In this document: piece by piece, positions 19,049-27,120 of the stretch | How positions within the stretch are numbered: the first letter of the stretch is position 1 | Layout of the letters: each line of letters opens with the position of its first letter | From: Harmothoe impar | Taxonomy: Eukaryota > Annelida > Polychaeta > Phyllodocida > Polynoidae | Assembly: GCA_947462335.1 (NCBI GenBank) | Contig: OX381716.1 | Coordinates: 4,460,438 to 4,524,437 of the forward strand | Direction: 5' to 3' | DNA: 64,000 nucleotides | The notes under the pieces: generated by a model | What the model saw: only the letters and a program-made list of their open reading frames with translations | Told to the model about the DNA's origin: nothing | Databases searched by the model: none | Program-made: the position numbers and the translations under genes

Positions 19049-19768
19049 CTACTGCTTTCTCTTGTTCTTTTTTTTGTCTAGCGGTACGAACACTAGCTGA
19101 GAGTGTATGGACGTCAAAGAGGAGCGTATTCTCAGATCGTCAGGTGTTGACTGCTTGAAGTCCAGAAGGAGGTATGAGTGAGGTCGCTTGAGTTCATGGG
19201 TAAATATACTAGAGAGGGCCGCCGCGTTGGACGGAAACACCTGGCGAGACAGACTAGCTATTTGCCCCATGTCGCGCGGGTTCTTGAAAACGATCATGTA
19301 GTGAGCGTTCAGACTCATAGTTCGAAAGTCGGGTGATTTCTGGAATAGGTTCTGAGTGATGTATATGACGCTCACGTTCCAGTGATGCGAGTATTTAGTA
19401 AAGATGTCGGCTACCACTTGCTGATTGGAACTGCTCATCAGATCGTCCAATATCAGTAGAGTGTGGGGTCGTAAAGCGTCTTCTGCTACTTCCACGTCTC
19501 CCGCTATAGACTCTTTGCTAGGAAGACCTTCTCTGAATTCCACACCGTACTGATTTTGCATTTTTTCAAACAGAGGTTGCCACTCGCCGTAATGGTAAAA
19601 AGTCTTTTCCACCGGCGGCGTGACCAAATTGTTCACGTCGCTCAGAAATTGATCCACCAAGCGCGATTTTCCACAACCCGACGGACCGCTAATGATACAA
19701 CTAAAGGGTCCTTGTAGTCGAGCGTCGAAATGAATTTCTGTGAAGAGTTTGCTTTTACTACTGGACAT
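19049..19768 (-). CDS. ATP: Genome-packaging ATPase (FtsK/HerA/A32-like)
   Basis: 239 aa. The Walker A motif is GPSGCGKS (28-35), Walker B is LLILDD (104-109), and a sensor-like Gln139 lies in IYITQN. This is the layout of the DNA-packaging ATPases of Polintons, virophages and poxvirus A32 relatives, which pump the genome into the capsid. The length is normal for the group. The ATG is preceded by A8, then C, then A9. A TATA-like motif lies about 115 nt upstream, so this gene probably heads the block running down to the minor-capsid genes. It is intact. Confidence 0.92.
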   Translation of the reverse strand: MSSSKSKLFTEIHFDARLQGPFSCIISGPSGCGKSRLVDQFLSDVNNLVTPPVEKTFYHYGEWQPLFEKMQNQYGVEFREGLPSKESIAGDVEVAEDALRPHTLLILDDLMSSSNQQVVADIFTKYSHHWNVSVIYITQNLFQKSPDFRTMSLNAHYMIVFKNPRDMGQIASLSRQVFPSNAAALSSIFTHELKRPHSYLLLDFKQSTPDDLRIRSSLTSIHSQLVFVPLDKKKNKRKQ

Positions 19769-19881
19769 TTTTTTTTGTTTTTTTTTCAGGACGCGTCAGA
19801 GAGCGGTTGTGTGTCTGACTGTCTGCTGTGTTTCTCACTCGAACGGTCGGTAGTGAATGGTTGTGGAGAAAAGTCAGCCGA

Positions 19882-19897
19882 CCTTTTTATTGATACC
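19882..19897 (-). promoter_or_regulatory. TATA-like promoter motif before ATPase
   Basis: GGTATCAATAAAAAGG on the minus strand. It shares 14 of 16 positions with the motif before MCP, and the GGCCGG word is just upstream. Confidence 0.5.
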
Positions 19898-19975
19898 GGC
19901 CGGTGTCACAGTAGCGGCGGCAGAAGTGACTTTTTTTTGCGATAAAATTCTATTTTCACTCAATAGTCATAAATG

Positions 19976-20008
19976 TTTGTATCAGACTCCAGAGGAGTCT
20001 GATACAAA
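19976..20008. terminator. Perfect 15-bp hairpin between transcription units
   Basis: The arms TTTGTATCAGACTCC and GGAGTCTGATACAAA are separated by AGA. It lies between the end of the 216-aa gene (20111) and the ATPase promoter. A T-rich run follows at 20010-20025. In mimivirus and its virophages such hairpins mark transcript 3' ends, and a similar role here is inference. Confidence 0.5.
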
Positions 20009-20033
20009 TATTTATTTTTTTTTTTAAAAAGAA

Positions 20034-20066
20034 GAAGAGGAGGAGGAGGAGGAGGAGGAGGAGGAG

Positions 20067-20104
<38 letters not shown>
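20034..20104. repeat. (AGG)n followed by T33 homopolymer
   Basis: Trinucleotide run 20036-20066, then 33 T residues at 20072-20104. It lies within the 3' region of the 216-aa gene, where the transcript would read A33. Confidence 0.8.
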
Positions 20105-20105
<1 letters not shown>

Positions 20106-20110
20106 ATCAT

Positions 20111-20761
20111 TTAGGCAAAGCTCGTCGCTTTGCCGTTTTTTTTTCTATTTCTGTGTTGTGACACGATCGTCTCGAAAAAGCAATAAGGCGTGTGAGCGCG
20201 GCGGTGACAAATACATATTGGAGCGTATGGTTTAAAATAGTGCGTCCCTATCTTCTTCAATTCGGCTGCGTTGCAATATGCGGGATAACAAGTGACGACG
20301 TCGAAACGTTTAGAGACCGTGTTCACGTCGGCCACAACGCGCGCCCACCGAGTGGGAGCTGCAGTCGCTCCCAAGAAACCGATCGGCTTGTCGAATCGTT
20401 TCATAGCACTTATTCTCACTTTATAAGAGGAGGCAGGGTGAGGAGAGTAGCGGCGCTCTTTCTTTTCATGAAACGCCCAACGAGTGGGGGCGCTGAGAGC
20501 AGCTGTTATGCAATAGTAGAGTAAATGCTGTTCTGAGAAGACGGCTCTCGGCCATGTCGCTACGTTTTCCTTTTCCGCTCTTGTATAACGACGATGGCGC
20601 TCAGCTTTGCATTTCTCGAGAATTCGGTACGCCTCAAGAGAAGCGTGAACCTCAACTACGTGACGCTCTCTCCTTTGAGATAAAAAAATAGCCGGGCAGT
20701 TGAGGAGAGCGCTTTGTTCGCGCGACCGTCTTTTAGAAACTCGCGCCCTCTGCAGCGCCAT
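20111..20761 (-). CDS. Orphan 216-aa basic protein
   Basis: 216 aa, strongly basic, with many Arg and His. The hexapeptide APTRWA occurs twice (91-96, 135-140) and KRFD twice (121-124, 151-154), hinting at an internal duplication of about 35-45 residues. The C-terminal part holds C-x-C-H-x3-H-x3-C (ICICHRRAHTPYC, 182-194), a possible metal-binding cluster. I do not recognise a family. It occupies the place where other Polintons carry replication genes, but it shows no polymerase, primase or helicase motif. A TATAAAAG box lies 218 nt upstream. An ORF of 110 codons on the opposite strand (20192-20524) looks like a shadow. Confidence 0.5.
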   Translation of the reverse strand: MALQRARVSKRRSREQSALLNCPAIFLSQRRERHVVEVHASLEAYRILEKCKAERHRRYTRAEKENVATWPRAVFSEQHLLYYCITAALSAPTRWAFHEKKERRYSPHPASSYKVRISAMKRFDKPIGFLGATAAPTRWARVVADVNTVSKRFDVVTCYPAYCNAAELKKIGTHYFKPYAPICICHRRAHTPYCFFETIVSQHRNRKKNGKATSFA

Positions 20762-20978
20762 ATTTCTTTCCTCCGAAACAAAAAAGACTGAGTGAAAATA
20801 AAAATTTAAGAAAACAAAAAGCTCAAAGAAAAAAAATAAGCAATAAGCAGACTCAGCTCGAAATTCCCTGCTGGCGTGATGGCGGTGACTGCAGGCGGTG
20901 GCGGCGGTCGGCTGGCCGGCGGTGGCGGTGTCGGCGGCGATGGTAGAAGGGTGTGTGGAAAGAGAGACGCATCTCAGT

Positions 20979-20986
20979 CTTTTATA
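20979..20986 (-). promoter_or_regulatory. TATA box for the leftward 216-aa gene
   Basis: TATAAAAG on the minus strand (CTCC then TATAAAAG). The leader to the ATG would be about 190 nt and includes a GGC/ACC-rich repeat at 20878-20942. Confidence 0.5.
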
Positions 20987-21491
20987 GGAGCGGCGAGTCT
21001 GACATTTTCAGCTGTCGCATGCTGACCTGCTGCTATCATAAGAGAAACAAAAGCCCTAATCACACTTTTCAGCTGGATCCTTCCACCCCGCCAGACATGG
21101 ATCCCAGATGGGAAGGCGGTTTAAAATTAAATCCGTGTACCGACTGTCATACAATAGGGTAATTAGTTGAACGCGTGTTACCTGTATAAAGGATTAACGG
21201 GTCATGGGCTCAGCGTGTGTATAGAAAAACAACTACAGGTAGCGTGAACAAAGCGACCCCCTCCCTTTCTGTCACTCTGTCTGTGACTAGAGGGTGCGCG
21301 TGTGGTAAGCGGCTTATATCTAAAGAAAAAAACAAATCACCCTCGCCTGTCATCAGCAGACAGCCGGCCGGCGGCTGGAAAATGCGATTAGAGGGATGAT
21401 GAGCCACGTAGTAAGCGACTTAAGGCTGATCTAAAGACCTGCCGTGAAGGGGCAGCTGGCCGGTGGCTTGAAAAAAGGCGGGGCGTAAGGG
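20987..21491. promoter_or_regulatory. Divergent promoter region
   Basis: About 500 bp with no supported ORF between the leftward TATAAAAG (20979) and the rightward TATATAAG (21492). It is the only divergent intergenic region in the element, and has GC-rich 'gccggcggctgg' and 'cagctggccggtggc' words. Confidence 0.4.
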
Positions 21492-21499
21492 TATATAAG
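21492..21499 (+). promoter_or_regulatory. TATA box for the rightward gene
   Basis: TATATAAG in 'gggtatataagggg', 116 nt before the ATG at 21615. A (CTA)n run at 21540-21576 lies in the presumed leader. Confidence 0.55.
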
Positions 21500-21539
21500 G
21501 GGAGTGAAACCACATTCAGCATCGTCATCATCGTTCACG

Positions 21540-21584
<45 letters not shown>

Positions 21585-21614
21585 GCACCGCGCCTCAATT
21601 TGCAGATCCTCGTG

Positions 21615-22250
21615 ATGGAAAGTTGCTACCGTGACATGAAGCGGAATGACGAAGCGGCGCGCGAATGTGAAGCTGATGCTGTAGCCTCTGCTACTGCTGC
21701 TGCTAGTGCTGCTCAGCGTGCTACTGCTGCATTTACTGCGGCTGTTAGTGACGCGGGTCGTGATGACGTTGTTGTTGTTGCCGCTGCGGCTGTGACTGCT
21801 GCTGTTGCTGCCGCCGATGCAGCTACTCATGCCACCGATGCCGACGCTGCTGCTGCTGATGCTGTTGCGGCTGCCGATGACGCCGCTGATAACGCTACTA
21901 GTGCCCGCTCTGCCGCCCTTGCTACTGTCGCTGCTGCTGTTGTTGCTAATGCTCACGCTACTGCTGCTGCCGCTGCTGCTACTGCTGCTACCGCTGCTGC
22001 CGAGGCTGCTGCCGCTGCTGCCGATGCTGCTGCCGATGCTGCCGATGCTGCTGCCGATGCTGATGTTAGCAGTCGCGTCGACAAAGAATCGTCATTTGTC
22101 ACTCTTAAAGCCGCTCCAGTGGAACGCGCGACGGGTAGTAGGGCTACCAACGCGACGGCCGGATGGTGCAAATGGTGTCGTCGCTTCTGCTCGTGCGCTT
22201 GCTTTTCTTCCGGTCCTACCTGCTGCTGCTACGGTATGATAGTGTTATAG
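21615..22250 (+). CDS. Ala-rich protein with Cys-rich tail, hypothetical
   Basis: 211 aa from the first ATG in frame (21615). The only rightward ORF of the element. After a charged start (MESCYRDMKRNDEAARE) comes about 135 residues of mostly Ala with regularly spaced Asp, Thr and Val (for example AADAADAAADAD), able to form a long amphipathic Ala-rich helix. The C-terminus changes sharply to WCKWCRRFCSCACF and then CCCY, a dense Cys/Arg cluster that could bind metal, form disulfides or be acylated. No family is recognised. GCT/GCC codons are mixed, so it is not a pure trinucleotide expansion. Neighbouring ORFs in other frames are shadows. Coding is likely given the TATA box and the open frame, but not certain. 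Confidence 0.5.
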   Translation: MESCYRDMKRNDEAARECEADAVASATAAASAAQRATAAFTAAVSDAGRDDVVVVAAAAVTAAVAAADAATHATDADAAAADAVAAADDAADNATSARSAALATVAAAVVANAHATAAAAAATAATAAAEAAAAAADAAADAADAAADADVSSRVDKESSFVTLKAAPVERATGSRATNATAGWCKWCRRFCSCACFSSGPTCCCYGMIVL

Positions 22251-22366
22251 TGTTTGAATGAGAACGCGCGTAGTTACACATAGACGCTGTTACAGATGTG
22301 CTTTTTTATTCGAAAATATAATTTTAACATAAGATGGAACTTGTTGTGTTTTTTTCTATATATACG

Positions 22367-22758
22367 TTGTTTGTTTACAAACAGTCACGTGTCACGTGGT
22401 GTTGTTTACAAACAAGAGAGCCACGTGGTGTTGTTTACAAACAAACCCTAAGTAGGTCACGTTACCCTAGTTACCAGAATGCCGGCTTCTGATTGGCTGA
22501 GCCTAAGTAGGTCACGTGACGTAAGTAGGTCACGTTACCATAGTTACCAGAATGCCAGCCTCTCATTGGCTGAGAGCTTCTAAGTAGGTCAGTAGGTCAC
22601 CCAGAATGCTGGCTTCTGATTGGCTGAGAGCCCTAAGTAGGTCACGTTACCATGGCAACGGGTCACGTGACCAAATGGAGGCCTCTGATTGGCTGCATGT
22701 CGATTGAGTAATAAACAGTACTTAACTATAGTCCCGTTCCGATACATACTATACTACT
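22367..22758 (-). repeat. Polinton right TIR
   Basis: Reverse complement of 12247-12638 with about five substitutions (four clustered near one CCAAT unit). It ends ..TACTATACTACT at 22758, followed by the AATACT duplication. Confidence 0.93.
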
Positions 22759-22764
22759 AATACT
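22759..22764. repeat. Target-site duplication AATACT (right)
   Basis: Matches 12241-12246. Removing the element and one copy rejoins 'gattg-AATACT-ctatagtaac', the array consensus. Confidence 0.9.
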
Positions 22765-23157
22765 CTATAGTAACAATGCAGTTTATACACTATGAGTGGG
22801 ATGTGTTGGACTGATTGAATACTCTACAGTAACAATGCAGTTTATTCACTACACTCAAAAAGTAAACTTGTCTCCAGACTCTTCAAAGTGATGGTCATAA
22901 AATAAACGAGTCAAAAACTCGTCTAAATGACAAGGAAGCGGGTCTTCTAGCTGGAGATAGAAGACCCACTTGGCATGTGCCAGCCCAAAACCCGACATTT
23001 GCCAGCTCTAGATTCTATTTGTGGGATGGTAACCTGTTAGGTTAGACAACTTTTGACTCATTTATTTTATGACAGTCACTTCGACGAGTCTGGAGACAAG
23101 TTTGTTTTTTCAGTGTATGAGTGGGCTGTGTTGAGATGGACTGGTTGGAAGCTGCAC
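22765..23157 (+). repeat. Minisatellite (right part)
   Basis: Continuation of the 11.6-12.2 kb array. One unit is split at 'tttattcacta / tgagtgggctgtgttg' by the MITE at 22852-23115. Confidence 0.75.
22852..23115. mobile_element. MITE with TA target duplication
   Basis: 264 bp. Ends CACTCAAAAAGTAAACTTGT and the inverted ACAAGTTTGTTTTTTCAGTG extend into TIRs of about 65 bp ('cttgtctccagactc..aagtga'). TA at 22850-22851 and 23116-23117, Tc1/mariner style. There is no transposase. Excision restores the minisatellite unit. Confidence 0.8.
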
Positions 23158-23159
23158 AG

Positions 23160-23984
23160 TGACAGTGAGGACTATAGGGTATGACACCCACATAGATAGA
23201 GCCTGTAGAGACCTACTTTACAGCCCTGGTGTTAAACTGATTTGGTGGAGTATGGACGAGTCCACTCTCCTAGCAGCGCTTCATCTCTCCACTCAATGCC
23301 ACAACCTGCAGTTCTCCTCATCAGGACAATATCACGCGGAACGTGGACATTATTCTCTGCTTTGTCTTAATTTTTCACAATCTTAATCTTTTAGACTGCC
23401 CTCTTATTCTTTGCATTGTTGTAACATTTTTTAATGTCTATAGTACACATGATTAACATAAGATGGCGCCACTATGCCGTATGAGGGCCGTGGCAAGGCC
23501 GTTAACTCTGTATATATCAGGGCTTACTAGAGCATACTTGAGCTGCTACCTAGCTCATTATATTTAGCCCTCAATTAAGTTAGTTTACACTTGATCTAAA
23601 TGCCAGATATATGACTAATGTGCTACCATCGGAATGCACCAACTGAGAATACATCATAAAATACCCTAGTTCGGCTCCCTTTAGAGCTCATACTACCCAC
23701 AGCTACCATCTTATAATCCCCAATACTCTTAACTACAACACCGTTAAAAACATAACCAAGTTTACAATTGGGAAATTAGGAAAAGTATTTGAACAAAGCA
23801 AATCGAGCTAAGTTAAAGAGCTTTCCCGATACTTATACAAGGCTGGTGCTTATTCAAGACATATGTATCAATTTTTCATATATCAATTTCAGGACCTTCT
23901 TTAAGAACTGCAATAATTCAAAGAAAAATCTAAATATTGGAAGTAACTAGTCTGAGATCACTCATATACATTGGCGCAGAGACC
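23160..23984. other. Nothing recognised
   Basis: AT-rich sequence. The small ORFs are unsupported. Confidence 0.4.
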
Positions 23985-24378
23985 GCCCTCGATGTGCCCC
24001 CACATCTGACAGGAGGGTGAGATCAGCAGTTTCTGGTAGATTGGTGCAGAGACTGCGCTCGATGGGTCCCCACATCTGACAGGAGAGTGTGATCAGCAGT
24101 TTCTGGTAGATTGGTGCAGAGACTGCGCTCCATGGGTCCCCACATCTGACAGGAGAGTGTGATCAGCAGTTTCTGGTAGATTGGTGCAGAGACTGCGCTC
24201 CATGGGTCCCCACATCTGACAGGAGAGTGTGATCAGCAGTTTCTGGTAGATTGGTGCAGAGACTGCACTCCATGGGTCCCACATCTGACAGGAGAGTGAG
24301 ATCAGCAGTTTCTGGTAGATTGGTGCAGAGACTGCACTCCATGGGTGCCAACATCTGACAGGAGAGTGTGATCAGCTT
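23985..24378 (+). repeat. Minisatellite, about 69-bp unit
   Basis: Roughly six units of 'ttggtgcagagactgc..ccatgggtccccacatctgacagg..gatcagcagtttctggtaga'. The minus-strand ORFs here are repeat artefacts. Confidence 0.85.
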
Positions 24379-24559
24379 CAGCAGTTCCTGATTTGACCTC
24401 CATCAACCCACATGATGCTCCATTGTCCCTGCCCCACGCTCCTAAATCTGGCTGCCACAATAGGGGCTCAGCAGGAGGCCGCATTTAGGGAGCTGGCCCC
24501 TGCTCTATAGGCCTAAATACATCCGCCCCAGTCACCCTCCTTGCCAATAGGAGGATAGA

Positions 24560-25305
24560 GGGAGGTGGTGGTAGTCTAAGTGTGTGCATACATGGGTGCA
24601 TACATGGGTGCATGTGTGGTTACTACTACAGCCTACACACTGCATGTACACTGGGTGCAGGAGGGTAGGACCCCCCCCCCCCCATACACACACACACACG
24701 ACAGGAGGGTTATAGGGGGAGACAGAGCTGTATTCTACATGTGGGACCCCCCCCCCCACACACACAGGGCAGCTAGTCAATGGTGGGGGAGCACACAGGG
24801 TGAGGAGCAGCCATTCACACACACACACACACACACACACTCAGGGAGTAATACTACACACACACACACACACCTACATGGGACCTGATACCACACACAC
24901 CTACACCACAGCATAGACTGATAATACACAGCCACCAGTCAATGGTGCAGGAGTATACAGGGGGAGCAGAGGTGGGAGTAGTAGTCACTAACACCTGTAC
25001 AGTGGTCTCACACCTATACAGTGATCTCACACCTATAGTGATCTCACATCCACTACTGAGACAATGATGCAGGATTTTACAGGGTGAGGAGAGGTGGCAG
25101 GAGCAGTCACTAACACCTAGACAGTGATCTCACACCTATACAGTGGTCTCACACCTACACAGTGGTCTCACACCTGGACAGTGGTCTCACACCTAGACAG
25201 TGATCTCACACCTAGACAGTGGTCTCACACCTACACAGTCGTCTCACATCCACTACTGAGACACACTCACACCTATACAGTGAATAATATAACACTCACA
25301 CACCT
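24560..25305 (+). repeat. CA-rich microsatellites and a 23-bp minisatellite
   Basis: (CA)n runs lie at 24690-24705, 24816-24840 and 24855-24873. Units of 'acagtggtctcacacctacac' are repeated at 25000-25250. No gene. Confidence 0.8.
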
Positions 25306-25306
25306 A

Positions 25307-25512
25307 CCGTAAAACCTGATATACAAGCCGCGGCTAGTACACAAGTTAGATCGGCTTATATGATCGGCCCAGAGTCAGGGTGCGGCTTATACGTGCTACT
25401 ATGGCACAGTAGTAAAGTCACCATAACCAGATCTCCATTGCGGCTTATATGATCGGCCTGAACTCTAGGTGCGGCTTATACGGGAGTTAGGCTTATACGA
25501 GAGGTTTTACAG
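25307..25512. mobile_element. MITE with CCGTAAAACCT ends
   Basis: The ends CCGTAAAACCT and AGGTTTTACAG are inverted and flanked by TA. 'cggcttatatgatcggcc' occurs twice inside. A longer relative lies at 61004-61298. Confidence 0.65.
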
Positions 25513-25795
25513 TATACAGTGTTTGATATCACACCTACACCCATACAGTGTTTGATATCACACCTACACCCATACAGTGTTTGATATCACACCTAGAGAC
25601 ACTCATACACCTATATAGTGTTTGATATCACACCTACAGCAGCACAGACACAGGGACCAGGATCAATCAGCGCCTGTGGTTACCCATCTGTGGTGTAAAC
25701 CCTGGAGGAGACCCCAGCAGGCTACACTGGAGCCTGCAGCCATATAGGGGTAGTGTAGTAGTATGTGGGGAGCAGGCTACACTGTAAATAGTGAC
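25513..25795 (+). repeat. Short tandem repeat then unrecognised
   Basis: About three to four copies of 'acagtgtttgatatcacacctacaccca' at 25513-25640. The rest is plain. Confidence 0.6.
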
Positions 25796-26335
25796 ACCAG
25801 AAATACGTCCTTTTACACTGTAAACCAACAGTAGATTCTACTGCCCATGTACACTAATACTGTGGTATTATACTGTAAAGTTACAGTAGATTCTACTGCC
25901 CATGTACACTAATACAGCAATATATATACTGTAAAACTACAGTAATTCCTACTGCCCATGTACACTAATACTGTGGTATTATACTGTAAACCTACAGTAG
26001 ATCCTACTGCCCATGTACACTAATACTGTGGTATACACTGTAAACCAACAGTAGATTCTACTGCCCATATACACTAATACAGCAATATATATACTGTAAA
26101 TCTACAGTAGATCCTACTGCCCATGTACACTAATACAGCAATAAATATACTGTTAACCTACAGTATATTCTACTGCCCATGTACACTAATACTGTGGTAT
26201 ACACTGTAAAACTACAGTAGATTCTACTGCCCATGTACACTAATACTGTGGTATACACTGTAAAACTACAGTAGATTCTACTGCCCATGTACACTAATAC
26301 TGTGGTATACACTGTAAACCTACAGTAGACCATGT
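25796..26335 (+). repeat. Minisatellite, about 55-60 bp unit
   Basis: About nine units of 'tactgtaaa(a/c)ctacagtagattctactgcccatgtacactaatactg'. Each has an internal 'ctgtaa..ctacag' dyad resembling family C ends. Confidence 0.85.
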
Positions 26336-26509
26336 TGTGCAGCTACACTAACTTCTAACAGTGCAGCTACAGGAGTGGTATAGCAGTCTGTGGAGGAGCT
26401 ACTTGTGCTGACAGAATAGCTGCAGGAGGAGATGTAACATGCTCCATGGCTAGTAGTATATAAGGCTGTAGGACCAGGACCAGCTGTAGAGGCCTATAGT
26501 ACTGCAGCA

Positions 26510-27120
26510 GTCTCAGTGCTACTGGGTGTATGCCTACAGTGGTACTGGGTGTATGCCTACAGTGGTACTGGGTGTATGCCTACAGTGCTACTGGGTGTAT
26601 GCCTACAGTGGTACTGGGTGTATGCCTACAGAGGACACATGGGCTGTGTTGTCATGGATGTATGTTGCCCTGGAGGAGACATGAGCTCAGGCCTGCAGTG
26701 TGTGCCTTTAGCCCTGGAAGAGACATAACCTGGGTTGTTATGGGTGTATGCCTTTAGCTCTGGAGGAGACATGAGCTCAGGCCTGCAGTGTGTGCATATA
26801 GACCTGGAATAGACTTAACCTGGGTTGTTATGGGTGCATGCCTTTAGCCCTGGAGGAGACATGAGCTCGGGCTGCCTGCAGTGTGTTCCCATAGCCCTGG
26901 AAGAGACATAACCTGGGTTGTTATGGGTGTATGCTTTAGCCCTGGAGGAGACATGAGCTCGGGCTGCCTGCAGTGTGTGCCTTTAGCCCTGGAGGAGACT
27001 TAACCTGTATGTTATGGGTATATGCCTTTAGCCCTGGAGGAGACTTTATCTGGGTTGTTACGGGTATGTGCTTCTAGTCCTGGAAGGGATATGAGCTGGA
27101 ACATATGCATATATAGTCCT
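26510..27120 (+). repeat. Two adjacent minisatellites
   Basis: Five copies of 'gtactgggtgtatgcctacagtg' (23 bp) at 26516-26630. Then long units with 'ccctggaggagacatgagctcaggcctgcagtgtgtgcc..ttatgggtgtatgcctttag' to about 27050. ORFs here are artefacts. Confidence 0.8.

Larger units (their letters stand above)
12247..22758. mobile_element. Polinton/Maverick (adintovirus-like) element, complete, no polymerase
   Basis: 10,512 bp with 5'-AGT..ACT-3' ends, 392-bp TIRs and a 6-bp target duplication. It encodes the Polinton structural and integration module: DDE integrase with chromodomain, packaging ATPase, adenain-like protease, major and minor capsid proteins and two small basic or hydrophobic virion proteins. 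Ten genes are leftward and one is rightward, and none shows a frameshift or premature stop. By eye the coding part is more GC-rich than the flanking DNA. The protein-primed DNA polymerase B found in typical 15-20 kb members is missing. TIRs that are about 98.7% identical and intact ORFs suggest a young insertion. Confidence 0.93.

Noticed and set aside
20192..20524. 110-codon plus-strand ORF opposite the 216-aa gene
   Set aside because: Shorter, has no TATA box in its orientation, and runs against the gene layout.
21805..22239. Leu/Pro-rich ORF in a shifted frame of the Ala-rich gene
   Set aside because: Frame shadow of GCT/GCC-rich DNA. It lacks the upstream TATA-to-ATG arrangement.
18708..22250. 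Search for a hidden polymerase-B gene in the right third of the element
   Set aside because: No D-x-D, YxDTDS-type or exonuclease motif in any open frame, and ORFs are too short for an enzyme usually near 1000 residues or more.
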